From Triatoma infestans (Eukaryota > Arthropoda > Insecta > Hemiptera > Reduviidae): 64,000 bases of DNA. This document shows positions 44,686 through 55,094 of this stretch, one piece after another. The stretch is taken from positions 62,001 through 126,000 of the forward strand of contig JAAEAF010000249.1 in NCBI GenBank assembly GCA_011037195.1, read 5' to 3'. Made by a program: the position numbers and the translations under genes. Positions within the stretch are counted from its first letter, which is position 1. The number at the start of each line of letters is the position of its first letter. The notes below the pieces were generated by a model, which was not told the origin of the DNA, searched no databases, and worked only from the letters and a program-made list of their open reading frames with translations.

Positions 44686-45426
44686 TTTTTTTTTTTTTTT
44701 TTTACATTAAATTCCCCGGAAACTGAGATAAACCATTTTACTTATGAAAACAAGCATTTTTCCCTTGCCAGTTCTTATGGATTTAGAAATGAAATCAAAA
44801 AATAAAAAGCACAAACAAAAAATAAAGAGAAAGCAAAGAGAAAACAAAACTAAAAAAAAGAAATAAAGAAAGCCAGTTGCAATCTTTATCTAGGATTACT
44901 GGATTAAAGTTGGCCTGGTAAAATCTGTTTAATGAGTTATGTAAATTTCTTTTATTTTTCGTTTAGATTAAGTATTTACATAAACGTTTATACAATGTTT
45001 TTGTAGAGTTTGGTGAAGGGCGTTACCGGTTGGTTGGAGGAGGGCGCGCGGAATAACCATACTGTGGCGTCCTCTGTAGGTCAAAGCCCTAATTAACTTG
45101 GCATTTTTAATTGGAAAATGTTTTTCTACTTTTCTTTTGTAAGGTCTTCTTTTTTTCTTTTTTACATTTCCTTAGTGTTTGTTGGGAAATGGAAAAATTT
45201 CTAAAAGTCTTGTCAGTCTTTTGAAAGTGGAGTTTTGAGAGGAAATTTATGTTTTCAAGCGCACTATTATGGAAAAATGGTATTTTTTTTAAAAAAGAAA
45301 ATTGCTTCATTAAGAGTGTGGTCACTGGAATTGTCCTCCACATGGTCGGCCAGGGTAGTCGTCCAACGTACAGCTTTGATATCTAGATTTTAAGTGACTC
45401 TTCCTTCTAGGGCGTGTACGCTAAGT
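44686..45426. other. No recognised gene
   Basis: A T-run follows copy A9, then A-rich sequence. A GC-richer patch lies at 45020-45080 and a minus-strand ORF of low-complexity codons at 45107-45343. Nothing is assignable. Confidence 0.4.
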
Positions 45427-45715
45427 AATGGGAAAAACGTGGCCAGATGGGAGAATCCTGCTTTAAGGATGAATCCAAGATGGCCTGAGCAACAGGAGCC
45501 CGAGTATATGGAGACAAACCGGAGCTGCTCATAGAGAGGCCTCTAGGTGAATACTTCACGGTATTCCAGGCTGAAATATGTGCTATTAATGTCTGGGCGG
45601 AAGAGAATCTGCGCATGAACTCTAGAAATAAGGAGATATGCATTTTCTCAGATACCCAGGCGGCACTAAAGGCCTCTTCCCTGGTTAGGGAGTGTTGAGA
45701 GACTTTGCCGGCACA
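45427..45715 (+). pseudogene. Non-LTR element RNase H, N-terminal part
   Basis: Plus-strand reading: FKDESKMA, a stop, ATGARVYGDKPELLIERPLG, EYFTVFQAEICAINVWAEEN, LRMNSRNKEICIFSDTQAAL, KASSLVREC, a stop, ETL. The Glu of 'QAEI.A' and the Asp of 'FSDTQAAL' are two of the RNase H catalytic residues; the first Asp is in KDES. Two in-frame stops. Cut off at about 45715, where a short inverted piece of family A begins, so the C-terminal motif is missing. The 140-codon frame on the other strand is a shadow. Confidence 0.75.
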
Positions 45716-45744
45716 ATATAGTGCGGCTGGTTTGGGTGCTGAGG

Positions 45745-46345
45745 CTAAAAACCACTTTTTTGGACTCAGGAGACTCCAAAATGCAATTTTCTCAAAAATG
45801 GCTCCAACGTTTTTCTTTAAACTTGACATATCAACTTCACTTACAAAGATCTACAATTTTTATTTGAAACATTTCTCCAGGAAATGCATTTAAGGGCACT
45901 TTTAGGGGAGGGGTTGGTGGGTTGTCCTCAGTTTATTATACATTTCTTTCATGTAAATAATATTAATTAGAATTAAATGTGTTGTTGAAATTCCGAGTTC
46001 GAAAAAAATCGGATGACCGGAAGTGCGTTTTTATTAAAATGAATTTTTAGTCTTTTGGTATTTTTTTTTTATTTTCTTGCAATTTTCTCAAAAATGGCTC
46101 CGACGATTTTCTTCAAACCTGGTATATCAACTACACATAGAACAATCTACAACTTTTATTTAAAACATTTCCCTGGAAAAATTAATTTTATGGCACTTTT
46201 GAAGGAGGGGTGGGGTTAGGTTTTTTTCTAAAGTGCTATCATAGTTGATTATACTATTCTATCATCCAATCAAAATTAATTAGAAATAAATAGATGGCCA
46301 AAATTCTGAGCTTCAAGAAATAAAGTAAACCGGAAGTGCGCATTT
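45745..46345 (+). repeat. Family A fragment A10 with inverted head piece
   Basis: 45748-45782 is the reverse complement of a family A head segment (AACCACTTTTTTGGACTCAG). From 45783 the sequence runs in plus orientation (CAATTTTCTCAAAAATGGCT) through two monomers ('GACCGGAAGTGCGTTTTTAT' at 46015; 'AAACCGGAAGTGCGCATTTA' at 46326). No 3' terminus. Confidence 0.65.
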
Positions 46346-46359
46346 ACTGAACTTTTTAT

Positions 46360-47070
46360 TCATTTTTCGACGCACCGGTATTTCCGGTGAAAACTCAATT
46401 TCGCAAAACCTTATACGATCGCAATACTTTCTCTTACTACTTATTAGGAAATAGAAAGTATAAATCAAAAAGCAATAATCGCAGGAAGTCGAAACTTGGA
46501 TATTTAGTTTCAGTGCTAGTATAAGACTTGTGAATAAGATTTTTGAACAAAATCTGTCAACCGGAAGTACCACTTTACTGATTGGATTTTTCAGTTTTTT
46601 TGTGTGTAATTTTCTCGAAAACCACTCTGACATTATTGTCTAAAGTCCTGTGTTAGTTCATTAAACAATTCTGCCATCCAAACAATAATAGATGGGTAAA
46701 ATACTGAGTTTCAAGAAAATCAGTAAAGCGGAAGAAGTTCGTTTTTACAAAACAGTTTTGTTTTTTCCAGTTGTTTGTTTCTCCAAAAAACACATCGATA
46801 AATTGCAATAAATTTGGTACACCAAACTGGTGAATATACAGAGATCTATCATTTTTGTTTGAAACTTCGTTCCAAGAAATTCATTAAGTTGTGAAGGAGT
46901 GGGAGGAGGTTATGATTTCCTCCAAAAAAAGTCATTTGATTAAGTTTAGATTCTCCTATCGATATAATATTGAATACAAGCGACATTTAGTCAAAATTGT
47001 AACTTTGAAAAAAAAATGTGTTAATTACAATTTTTGTAAAAATTCTTGATTAAATTGTATTAATTGAAAT
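46360..47070 (+). repeat. Family A fragments A11 with an inverted cap
   Basis: 46376-46432 carries the family head in reverse orientation (CCGGTATTTCCGGTGAAAAC, GATCGCAATACTTTC), next to forward sequence from about 46470 (AATCGCAGGAAGTCGAAACT, CAACCGGAAGTACCACTTTA at 46559). A divergent 3' unit runs to about 47070. A clean 3' hairpin is not seen. Confidence 0.55.
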
Positions 47071-48080
47071 TAAGTGAAAGTCATGGTGACGGTTTTATTA
47101 AATCAGAGTTTTTAAATTGTAAATTCAGTCCTCATTCCATATTCCTTTTGTTATTACGAATAAATAATTCACATTAAAATTACTTTGATTAAATTTTAGG
47201 TTTCATTATCATAAGTTTAACTTGTGGTTGATATTCTCTATTCCTATTTTAACCGGTTGAATATCCCAAAGTTTCTCTATTATTCTAAAACTCTTTGAAC
47301 TTCCCGTATACACGTATATATATAGTTTAGTCACTCCCACTGATGGCGCTGCTGTGCTGAATACATAAAGAGAACAGATCTTTAAGATTCACTAAACTGT
47401 TTACAGCGTCTTAATAACAGTTTGATACTGGCTTCTAGGTGACAATTTAAATTATCATTGATTACTTTAGCGGATTGGAAACTACTTTTCTATTCAGGCT
47501 TTAGTCTTTATTGTAATTAATTTCTTAATTATTATAGACATGATTCCTTCTCCTTTGAAAATGCTATTAATAGAACATAACGTTAATTATATATTTTTTT
47601 TTACTTTTTTTAGTATCATATTTACCGGTTGTTTTTTTCTTAACTTTTGCTTTAATTTGAAGTACTGACAGTATTTTTAGTTTCACTTATTAGTGTATGA
47701 GAAAGTAATAACATTTATATAATTTTTTATAAGTTTCCTTGCCAGAAATAAATGTAAGTTTCGAAAAATTACCCACACTACTTCTTCTTACTAAAATTAA
47801 TACATTTCTAATTGACGAATTATCTTAAAACTTGGGTGATTTATTAAAAAATATTTAGTTGGTCTTAGTATTTTTAAGAAAAACATTGGAGTCGATCTCG
47901 GACAAAAATTCCCCCTAAAAAAACTTAGAAATCTATATTCGTCCTAATATAAATATAGAGATAGCGGGCCTTGGCAGCTAGAGAAGTGATTATATTCTGG
48001 CCCACTAGAGCGCACCAAATGGCATTATAATATTTGAAATTTTATGCCACAAATTCCGCAAAACTATTCAAAAATAAAAA
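47071..48080. other. AT-rich, no gene seen
   Basis: No recognisable protein, element end or tandem repeat. The sequence around 47960-48030 is slightly GC-richer. Confidence 0.45.
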
Positions 48081-48660
48081 AATAAAAAAATGATATGTTT
48101 ATATCTGTGCAGTTAGCATACTAACTTCATAATCGTTGCAGTAGTTTTCGAGAAAATCCCCTCCTCCAAAACTCAAAAACCTCTTCTGTAATGTCGCACT
48201 TCCGGTTGACCGATTTTCTCCAAATTTAGAACTCTAGCAATGCTTCCAATGTATACCAATATTATTTAAGTCGTAGAACCATATATTGTTTTTGAATGGT
48301 ACTTTATAGTGAAGCTTAATTAATAGTCTCCCAAAAAAAACTTCTGGAACACTCAAAAATAACTTTCCCCAAGAAAATCTTTCAAGTTAAAGGGATTCAT
48401 TTGTGCAGATAGTATACAAAGTTAAAAAAAAAAAATCGCGAAAAACTGAGAAAAAAAAAACAAATTCAGTAGAGTCACCCTTTACTGTTGTCGCATTCAA
48501 TGAAGTGGCCGAAAACCTTCGTCTCAGATGCGATGGTAATATACTATATAGGTATGAGCTGCCTGCGACTTCTCGTTTTTGAGATATTCTGTTAAAATAA
48601 GCACACAAAACACACACCCACACATACAGACAATTCGCTATACTTCCGGTAAAAGAATGT
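48081..48660 (-). repeat. Family A-like fragment, inverted, diverged
   Basis: Reverse-complement family boxes: 'GTTTTCGAGAAAATCC' (48147), CGCACTTCCGGTTGACCGAT (48196), 'AAATCGCGAAAAACTGAG' (48433), then 'CGTTTTTGAGATATTC' and a CACACA run at 48606-48630, where family A has its TG-rich variable stretch. Confidence 0.5.
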
Positions 48661-49894
48661 AAAAGAAGTACCGAAATTGAAAATTAATATCGATTTTTTT
48701 ATGACCACTTAAGAGATTTTTAATAATGTTTACTTACTCTTAAGAGGTGGTCTCTTTACTTTTTTTTCGGATTATATTCTCAAAATAGCACGCAAAGCAA
48801 TGCCAAATATTGTTCTTTGATCGACTGAAGTCTCACGAATAACTTCAAGAGGTTGCAAGTAAATTGAAAGAGCAACAATATACGACGGTCTTCAGGCCAC
48901 CACATACTCATCTATAACCAATCATCATCACAGGAAATCTAGAAAAAAAAATATATAAACAACCCCTCCTAGTTATGCATTAGTTTTAACGTTTTTCATA
49001 CTACAATAATCCCATTTTTTCCTTGATTATAATCAACCTCAATTCATATTGTTCACGCAAAATAACAATTAGATTTTAAAAATAATAATAATAAAATTCT
49101 AGCAATAAAAACATAATCTAAAATATAAAATTTAAAAAAAAAATGTCAACCTAAATAATATGCATAGTTTGTTTTATTAAATCTAAAAACGGCTAATTGG
49201 CGGAGGGCTGTCGAATTCAGCGGAAATACATATTTTCGAGGTTCTCTGACTATGAAAAATAAAAAGTTTTTAGGAAATGGTTTGTATGTATGTTTGAATA
49301 CAATATCAAAAAAATGAAAAAATTCAAGAAGCTGAAACATGATACTTCCGTTTTTGGTACACACTCATATCTAACACGAAAGTTGCGGTTAAAATTTGAC
49401 ACCTACAAGTGCCTTTTTGTTGAGTAATTTTATTTTTCCACAATTTTCTTTAAACTTTCATTAATTAGCAGTTACACACATTAATAACCAAGATATTCTG
49501 TAGCCAAGAGAGATCGATCTACGTATGTACATTACACTCACCTTTAAAATGACGTAGTTTGGTAGATATAGTAGCGCTACATGGTGCTCTACATGGATTT
49601 AGTCACTTGTAGGTCACTTTTAGTCACACTACATGTCCTAGAAACCAACAAATTTGATCCCTGTATTATTCTTATATGTGAAGTATGAAGGGCAACTAAA
49701 CATTTAATAAAAGTTCTTATTATGAGGAAAATTCGTTAATTAGTATTGTGATCAAATTACAGAAAGACAAATTCTCTTTTATTTATGACTTTTTTTTTTA
49801 TAAATTGGTTAAGAGTTTTCTTGATAAAGCTTAAGAACTTATTGAATATGTTTTCACGACATTTTTTCATTGAAGAAAAAATGTCTATTTTTTT
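48661..49894. other. Mostly AT-rich; weak family A stretch at 49190-49450
   Basis: At 49215-49300 the text 'AAATACATATTTTCGAGGTT' and 'TTTTTAGGAAATGGTTTGTA' follows the family A head order at low identity. A 72-codon minus ORF over it is a shadow. The rest is uninformative. Confidence 0.35.
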
Positions 49895-50062
49895 CAGGAA
49901 GGCTTTTAACGTCCTACTACCAAATTAGGTATCGTGGACTAAACCACATTAGTGTTTTTGAAACAAATATATAAAATTTAGGAGTTATACGCAGGATTCG
50001 AACTGGGAACCTCCCAGTTACAAGTCCATGCTCATAACCACTACACCACATAGCCAACATTC
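49895..50062 (-). mobile_element. SINE-3, tRNA-derived (Thr-like head)
   Basis: On the minus strand: a tRNA-like head GGCTATGTGGTGTAGTGGTT (A box) and GACTTGTAACTGGGAGG, where CTTGTAA would be a Thr-TGT anticodon loop. The B box is AGTTCGAATCC (plus-strand about 49997-50007). The anticodon and T stems are mispaired, so it is not a working tRNA. A body follows, TTTAGTCCACGATACCTAAT and TTTGGTAGTAGGACG, to about 49905. Single copy in this window. Confidence 0.55.
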
Positions 50063-50970
50063 GCCCCCGATTTCTTCACCTATATAATTTTAACGACAAA
50101 AAATCCAAATATGGAGATATTCTGCTAATCTTTTTTGGCTTCCAATTTAACAAAACAATTTAAGTAACTAATTAAAAAAAAATTAAATTTTCTTATTTTA
50201 CAATTCTGCTACATTCCACTTTTCTCCAATACTATACTGTTTTTATCATTAGCAAAGTTTCTAATTACTTAAAAATTAAAGAAAAAAAAAGAAGAAGTAG
50301 AAAACACTGAAAATGTTACATCTAAGTAAACTGTATAAATTAAATATTCTGAGAAAAGAGGTAACTTTAATTAAAAATCTATTTAAATTTAATTAAAAAC
50401 TAATTGAAGGTCACAAAGAATTAGTAATAAATTTTCAATTAATCAATTAGTTTTTCCATCCAGATACATGTCAGACGGTTGTTAATCACAGCATAAATTT
50501 ACAAAAATGACTATAGTTCAAACAAATTGTAAAAAAAAAATATTGAAAATATCTCTTATTATTATTATAATTACTTTATCTTATTCCTAAAGGTGTCAAA
50601 TTTTTGATATTGACTTTTGACAATTGAACTTTACTTTTTTAAACAGTTGACGTTACTGAACTGTTTTTTCAGTTTTCTGTGATTTATCGGAAAAACTCCG
50701 ACAGGTCCTATCAATTCTGTTTTAAACATTTTTCAATAAAATTCTTTTAACCATGTTTTGAGGGAGGTGTTTTCATATAATTTGAATACAATTAAACTCA
50801 GTTTTTTTTTTTTTTTTGTGCAGCGAACTGATATCTTGTTTCCAGCTCCTTCTGTTACCTAATGTCTACATGTACTGTCATTAACGACCCTAGAGTAACT
50901 GGAGTTATCCTGGGAGGGTATAGATTTCGATTAGAGCATGATTTTTCTTCTACGTTGGATTTTTCAATAC
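50063..50970. other. No recognised gene; weak family A fragment at 50600-50760
   Basis: AT-rich with long A and T runs. 'CAGTTTTCTGTGATTTATCG' near 50670 follows the family A monomer at low identity. Nothing else is supported. Confidence 0.4.
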
Positions 50971-51365
50971 TGTAATGTTTTACGCACTGAACTAGCTACT
51001 GTAACTAGTTTCTAAGTGGGTTCGTTTAGATGAAACACTCTAAACTTCAAAAAAGAAACACCAATTTATTGTTCAACACAATAAATTACAAATAAAGCAC
51101 TTAATAATAATTAATATACAGTTTAAACCAACAAAAGTTCACTTAGTTCACCTTTTATTTACTATTCACAAACGCACACTCAGTTTGTAACAAAAGACTC
51201 TCTAGAGTGACGGTTGTTCCATTATATATACCGGTGGAGAAGGGTCTGGAAGGTTCTCGAACATTCTGAAAAGAGCTAGAGCGCGCCGGCAGCGCTTTCT
51301 GGCGGCTACTAGGAGAACTTGAGGTACCTGCTTTCTCTCCTAGATGGCACAGTGGCTGCGTTACA
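50971..51365 (-). mobile_element. Solo LTR, 395 bp
   Basis: Begins TGTAATGTTTTACGC and ends GGCTGCGTTACA, so TG...CA with TGTAA/TTACA terminal repeats. ATAC flanks both sides (50967-50970 and 51366-51369), a 4-bp target duplication. Read on the minus strand, a GC-rich U3 precedes a TATA box (TATATATAAT, plus-strand 51221-51230), and AATAAA follows about 160 bp later (plus-strand 51065-51070), the correct order for U3-R-U5. No internal coding sequence. Confidence 0.85.
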
Positions 51366-51619
51366 ATACATTCATATTATATTTAATATCGTATTTTGTG
51401 ATTTTTGAAGTTTATATGATATAGAAAACCGACAGGCACTACAAATCACAATTTCATTTATACAGTTTTGCCAGATTAGATCAATAAGTAATTATTATTT
51501 TTTAAACTTAGTTTAATCCCAACATAAGTCACCAAGAGTTCGTGTTTTATTACTTTAGAACATACCTACGTCATTCGTTATGATGAAATGATGATAGGTT
51601 CACATATGCGGACACCTCC

Positions 51620-51656
<37 letters not shown>

Positions 51657-52199
51657 AACATAAAAATAACCGCGGTTATCTTTCAGAATTAAACAAAAAA
51701 TCCATGGCTCCACATCGCCATTTGACCCTCCGCCCATTCGTAGCGTTAATATATAAAAAAAAATAAAAAATAAAAAAAATGGCTGGTGATGCTTGCCTAT
51801 ATGCAAATGTATTAAACGAATAATAGGCTGCGTTCTTCTTTTGTCATTGTTATGCAAATCTGTTTTGTAACATGCGAACATTGAACGAAACAACAAAGTT
51901 GAGTTTTTTTCTATTTTTTTTTTAATATGTCCCATCCAATTTAGGTAACAAATATTACAAAAGGTCGATAATTTTACTTTTTACTCCGTCTCATTTTTTT
52001 TAAGTATTGCGATCGTGTCAATGATTGAACTGGACTATTTACCTGAAATACATGTTTTGAGATTTCTATAATGATAACGAAGAAGAAAAATATTAGCTAT
52101 TTTCCGCATAAAAACAGGAAGTAATTCATTAAATTTGGTAATACTAAGAATAAATACAGAGATCTATCACTTTTGTTTGAATTTATTTCCGAGTAACTT
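51366..52199. other. AT-rich; (TA)n microsatellite and weak family A scrap
   Basis: (TA)n at 51623-51652. At 52000-52199 family A text appears at low identity (GTATTGCGATCGTGTCAATG, AGATCTATCACTTTTGTTTG). No gene. Confidence 0.5.
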
Positions 52200-53525
52200 C
52201 AATAATAATAATAATAATTGTACTTTATTTGAAAAATACTACATAAACTGATCAACTTTACAAAGTACATAAGGCATGGCTTTGGTATTGAGTACATTTT
52301 TTTTTTACGGGTATTTACACCGTTTAGTGCATCCCGTTGCCCAAAAGAGTTTCCTTCCACTATTCTCTATCTTGCAATTCTCCTTCACGTAGACCTCTAC
52401 CCATCAGAGCTTCGATCACACCATCCATCCATAACTTCCTTGGCCTACCGCGGCGTCTCCTCTCCAACGGTCTGTACTGGAGCATTTTTTTGGCCATCTT
52501 TCTCCACTCATCCTCATGTCGTGACCATATCAAATTAACCGCCGGGTTTCTACATCGTGCATAATCTTGCAGTAATGCCGTGCGCGCTGCCGTATTTCCT
52601 CGTTAGGGATATCTCCGATCTGGAGATTCCACAGCTTCGCCTCCAGAAGTCCATCTCCACGACCAGAAGAGTTCTTTCCAGCTTTCTTGTAACCGTCTAG
52701 CATTCCGAACAATAGAGGCTGAACCATAGACTTTCTATGAAGGCATGATAAATGTTTCTTTTAACTTCCAAGCTATCCTGCTTGCACCATAAGGCTGAGT
52801 TCAGTGCCCTCACCATGTTCCTACCAGATTGGCTTTTCTTTAAAATGTCCGCGTCAATGGTCCTCATTTGGTTGACTGAAAACCAGGTATATTTGAAATC
52901 ATTTACCGGGGAAATAAACGAATTATCATCAATCTTCAAGGTATCCCCTATTTCGCCACAAACCATATATTCTGTCTTTTGTTTGCTGACCTCCAATCTC
53001 CACTTGAGGAATTCTTCATTTAGTTTCTTCATCATATACGCCGCGTCATCGGCATCTTCCGCTATGAAGATTTGGTCGTCAGCAAACTGTAGTGTATATA
53101 AGTGAGAGCTACCAACCTTGCTTTAGCCCCTTTGTAATCGGAAAACTATCTGTTACAAAACCCTTCATTTGGACTCTTGCTTGTGCGGATCTGTAAAGAC
53201 TTTTTATGGCGTGCTTGCTGAAGCGCTTCCCACAACTTCATAAGAGGCACAGTGTCGAATACTTTTTTGAGATCGACGAATATTGAATGAACCACTCTGT
53301 TACATGCTATCTTCTTTTCCAAAAGCTGCATTAGGACGAAGAAGTGGTCCGTGCAAGATCTTCCATCTCGGAAACCCGCCTACTCCTCAGGATGATGATT
53401 AACTCCTCAGCTTCTATTCTCCTTTTGAGAATCCTACCGTATAGTCTACTGAAGCTTGACGTGACCGTCATTCTTCTATAATTTTCGCATACAGTTCTAT
53501 TTCTTATTGAGTACATAATAAACAA
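52200..53525 (-). pseudogene. Non-LTR reverse transcriptase, FADD type, broken but broad coverage
   Basis: Minus-strand order: CENYRRMTVTSSFSRLYGRI (about 53500), AGFRDGRSCTDHFFVLMQLL (about 53380) and VHSIFVDLKKVFDTVPLMKL (53290), with the first catalytic Asp in VDLKKVFD. A deletion follows, then LYTLQFADDQIFIAEDADDA (about 53095) with the catalytic Asp pair, EEFLKWRLEVSKQKTEYMVC and FKYTWFSVNQMRTIDADILK. It continues through LEVKRNIYHAFIESLWFSLY and the C-terminal RPRKLWMDGVIEALMGRG and WKETLLGNGMH. An (ATT)n tail (52200-52219) follows. It is the best-preserved of the four copies of this lineage, but frame changes and a stop in the first half disable it. Confidence 0.85.
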
Positions 53526-53649
53526 AGAAATATACCTTAAAAAAATGATTGTGATAAAAAATGACCAAAAAATAATATACTAGCTATACAAAATACAAAT
53601 AAAAATAGAACAAACAAAAAAATAAAAGAAATGATAAAATAAACAGAAA

Positions 53650-54251
53650 GTAAATTTGTAAATCAATAGTTAAACTCTTTAATGAGGCTGAATCTATAAT
53701 TCCAAGCTTGTCCGGCATAATTAAGCAAATTTGTGCAGGTATACGCATTTCGTAAAGAATCTATTACGAATGAAGCGGAAACAAATTTCGCATCCAAGCA
53801 TTTCAAACGAAATTCGGATAAGATACGGCACACTCACACAGAAAATAATACAGATCCTCCCTTGCATTTAAATTGCACATTTTCCCTTGTATTCCGGTTT
53901 ATCAACCCATGGTACATAGTTTAAATAAATTAATTCACTTCTCAGTTTGAAGAGCCATCTTAGCTAGTTACTAGTTGAAAACTTTTACTGAGAAACATTA
54001 ATTAAGAGGGGATTTTGGGGGAAAAGGTAAGGGTTAAACTTTCCTAAAATAAAAAAACCTAAGGCGCTACAGGCCCACAAAAGACCAAGGCAACGCCAGG
54101 CGGCCTTTATATTAGGCGATGTGTGGTTTAGTTCTGAGCTTCCTACCTAGGTGCGCTACAAATTGTAGCTTCCCATTTTTACTTTCTCTTACTCCTAGTA
54201 AGAGGAACTATTGTAATCGTATCAAATTTTCGATATCGAGTTTTCACCGGA
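53650..54251 (+). repeat. Arm 1 of a 600-bp inverted duplication
   Basis: From AATAGTTAAACTCTTTAATG to GAGTTTTCACCGGA, this is the reverse complement of 57025-57625 with few mismatches and small indels. Content in order: unknown AT-rich sequence, the SINE-2 body (GGCGATGTGTGGTTTAG, GTGCGCTACAAATTGTAGC), and the first about 70 bp of family A. In this arm family A continues to its 3' end. Confidence 0.9.
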
Positions 54252-54301
54252 AATATCCGTTTTGAGGTCTCCTGAGCCAAAAAAAGTGGTTTTTAGCAAA
54301 T

Positions 54302-54354
<53 letters not shown>

Positions 54355-55006
54355 ATGTGTTTGAACAGCATAGCTCAAAAACGAAAAACAGTACGAAGTT
54401 GAAACTTAATATTCCATTTAGGTCTCACCATGGGATCTGACAGTGTGTTATCTGCCAAAATTCCTATACTGGAAGTACCACTTTTTTTTTTTTTTTACTT
54501 TTTCGCGATATTCTCAAAAATGGCTCAGACGATTTTCTTGAAACTACTTATGTACGCTAAACATACAAAGAGCTACAACTTTTATTATAACATATCCCTG
54601 GAAAAATTCATTTAAGGGCACTTTTGGGGGAGGGGTGAAGTTATGTTTTTCTCTAAAGCGCTATCATTGTTGATTCTACAATTCTATCATCCAAACAAAA
54701 ATTAATTAGAAATAAATAGGTGGCCGAAATTCTGAGCTTCAAGAAAACTAGTAAACTGGAAGTGCGCCTTAACTGAACAGGTTTTCAGATTTCGACGAAT
54801 TTCATTAAATTTTTGTTACGCAAACTATAAAATTTGTCTGTTATAATTTTCAGAACTGGAGTAAGAGAAAGTTGTGTGAGTGTTTCACACCAGATTTTTT
54901 TTTTGCTTACGATGTTTGGGTCAACACCGACTTTGCCCTTACGGGAATCGAACACTGATTCTCCTCGCACCAAAGGCGAGTGCGCTAGCCATTAGACAAC
55001 GCGCCT
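54051..55006 (-). mobile_element. SINE-2, copy 2, split by a family A element
   Basis: Minus-strand head GGCGCGTTGTCTAATGGCTA (A box region), CTCGCCTTTGGTGCGAG (a Gln-TTG-like anticodon arm), 'GTTCGATTCCCGTAAGGGC' (B box, plus-strand 54938-54956) and 'AAAGTCGGTGTTGACCC' lie at 54920-55006. The body with GCTACAATTTGTAGC lies at 54051-54180. Between them sits the complete family A copy A12. The T stem is mispaired, so the head is not a functional tRNA. Confidence 0.7.
54181..54894 (+). mobile_element. Family A element, copy A12 (complete, two monomers, ends defined)
   Basis: Starts ACTTTCTCTTACTCCTAG immediately after CCCATTTTT and ends GTGTTTCACACCAGA before a T-run. Because the flanks are the two halves of one SINE-2, both ends can be read directly. 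The interior includes a long (GT)n-(GTAT)n run at 54302-54360, 'GATTTTCTTGAAACTACTT' and two monomer boxes (54470 and 54757). The 13-mer AGTAAGAGAAAGT is intact at 54860. Non-coding, 714 bp. Confidence 0.85.
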
Positions 55007-55094
55007 AGGACTTTCCTCAAATTAGTAATTTTATTAAGTTTAGATTCACTCTGTGATATTATAACATTGAAGAAAAGTCAAGATCTAATTAGAG

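Noticed and set aside
45407..45829. 140-codon minus-strand ORF
   Set aside because: Antisense shadow of the RNase H fragment on the plus strand, and it runs on into family A.
49981..50062. A tRNA-Thr-like sequence (minus strand) as a functional tRNA gene
   Set aside because: The anticodon stem and acceptor are mispaired and a non-tRNA body follows directly, as in a SINE.
54920..55006. A tRNA-Gln-like sequence (minus strand) as a functional tRNA gene
   Set aside because: The T stem and acceptor stem do not pair, and the same sequence heads a SINE found elsewhere in the window. It is a SINE head.
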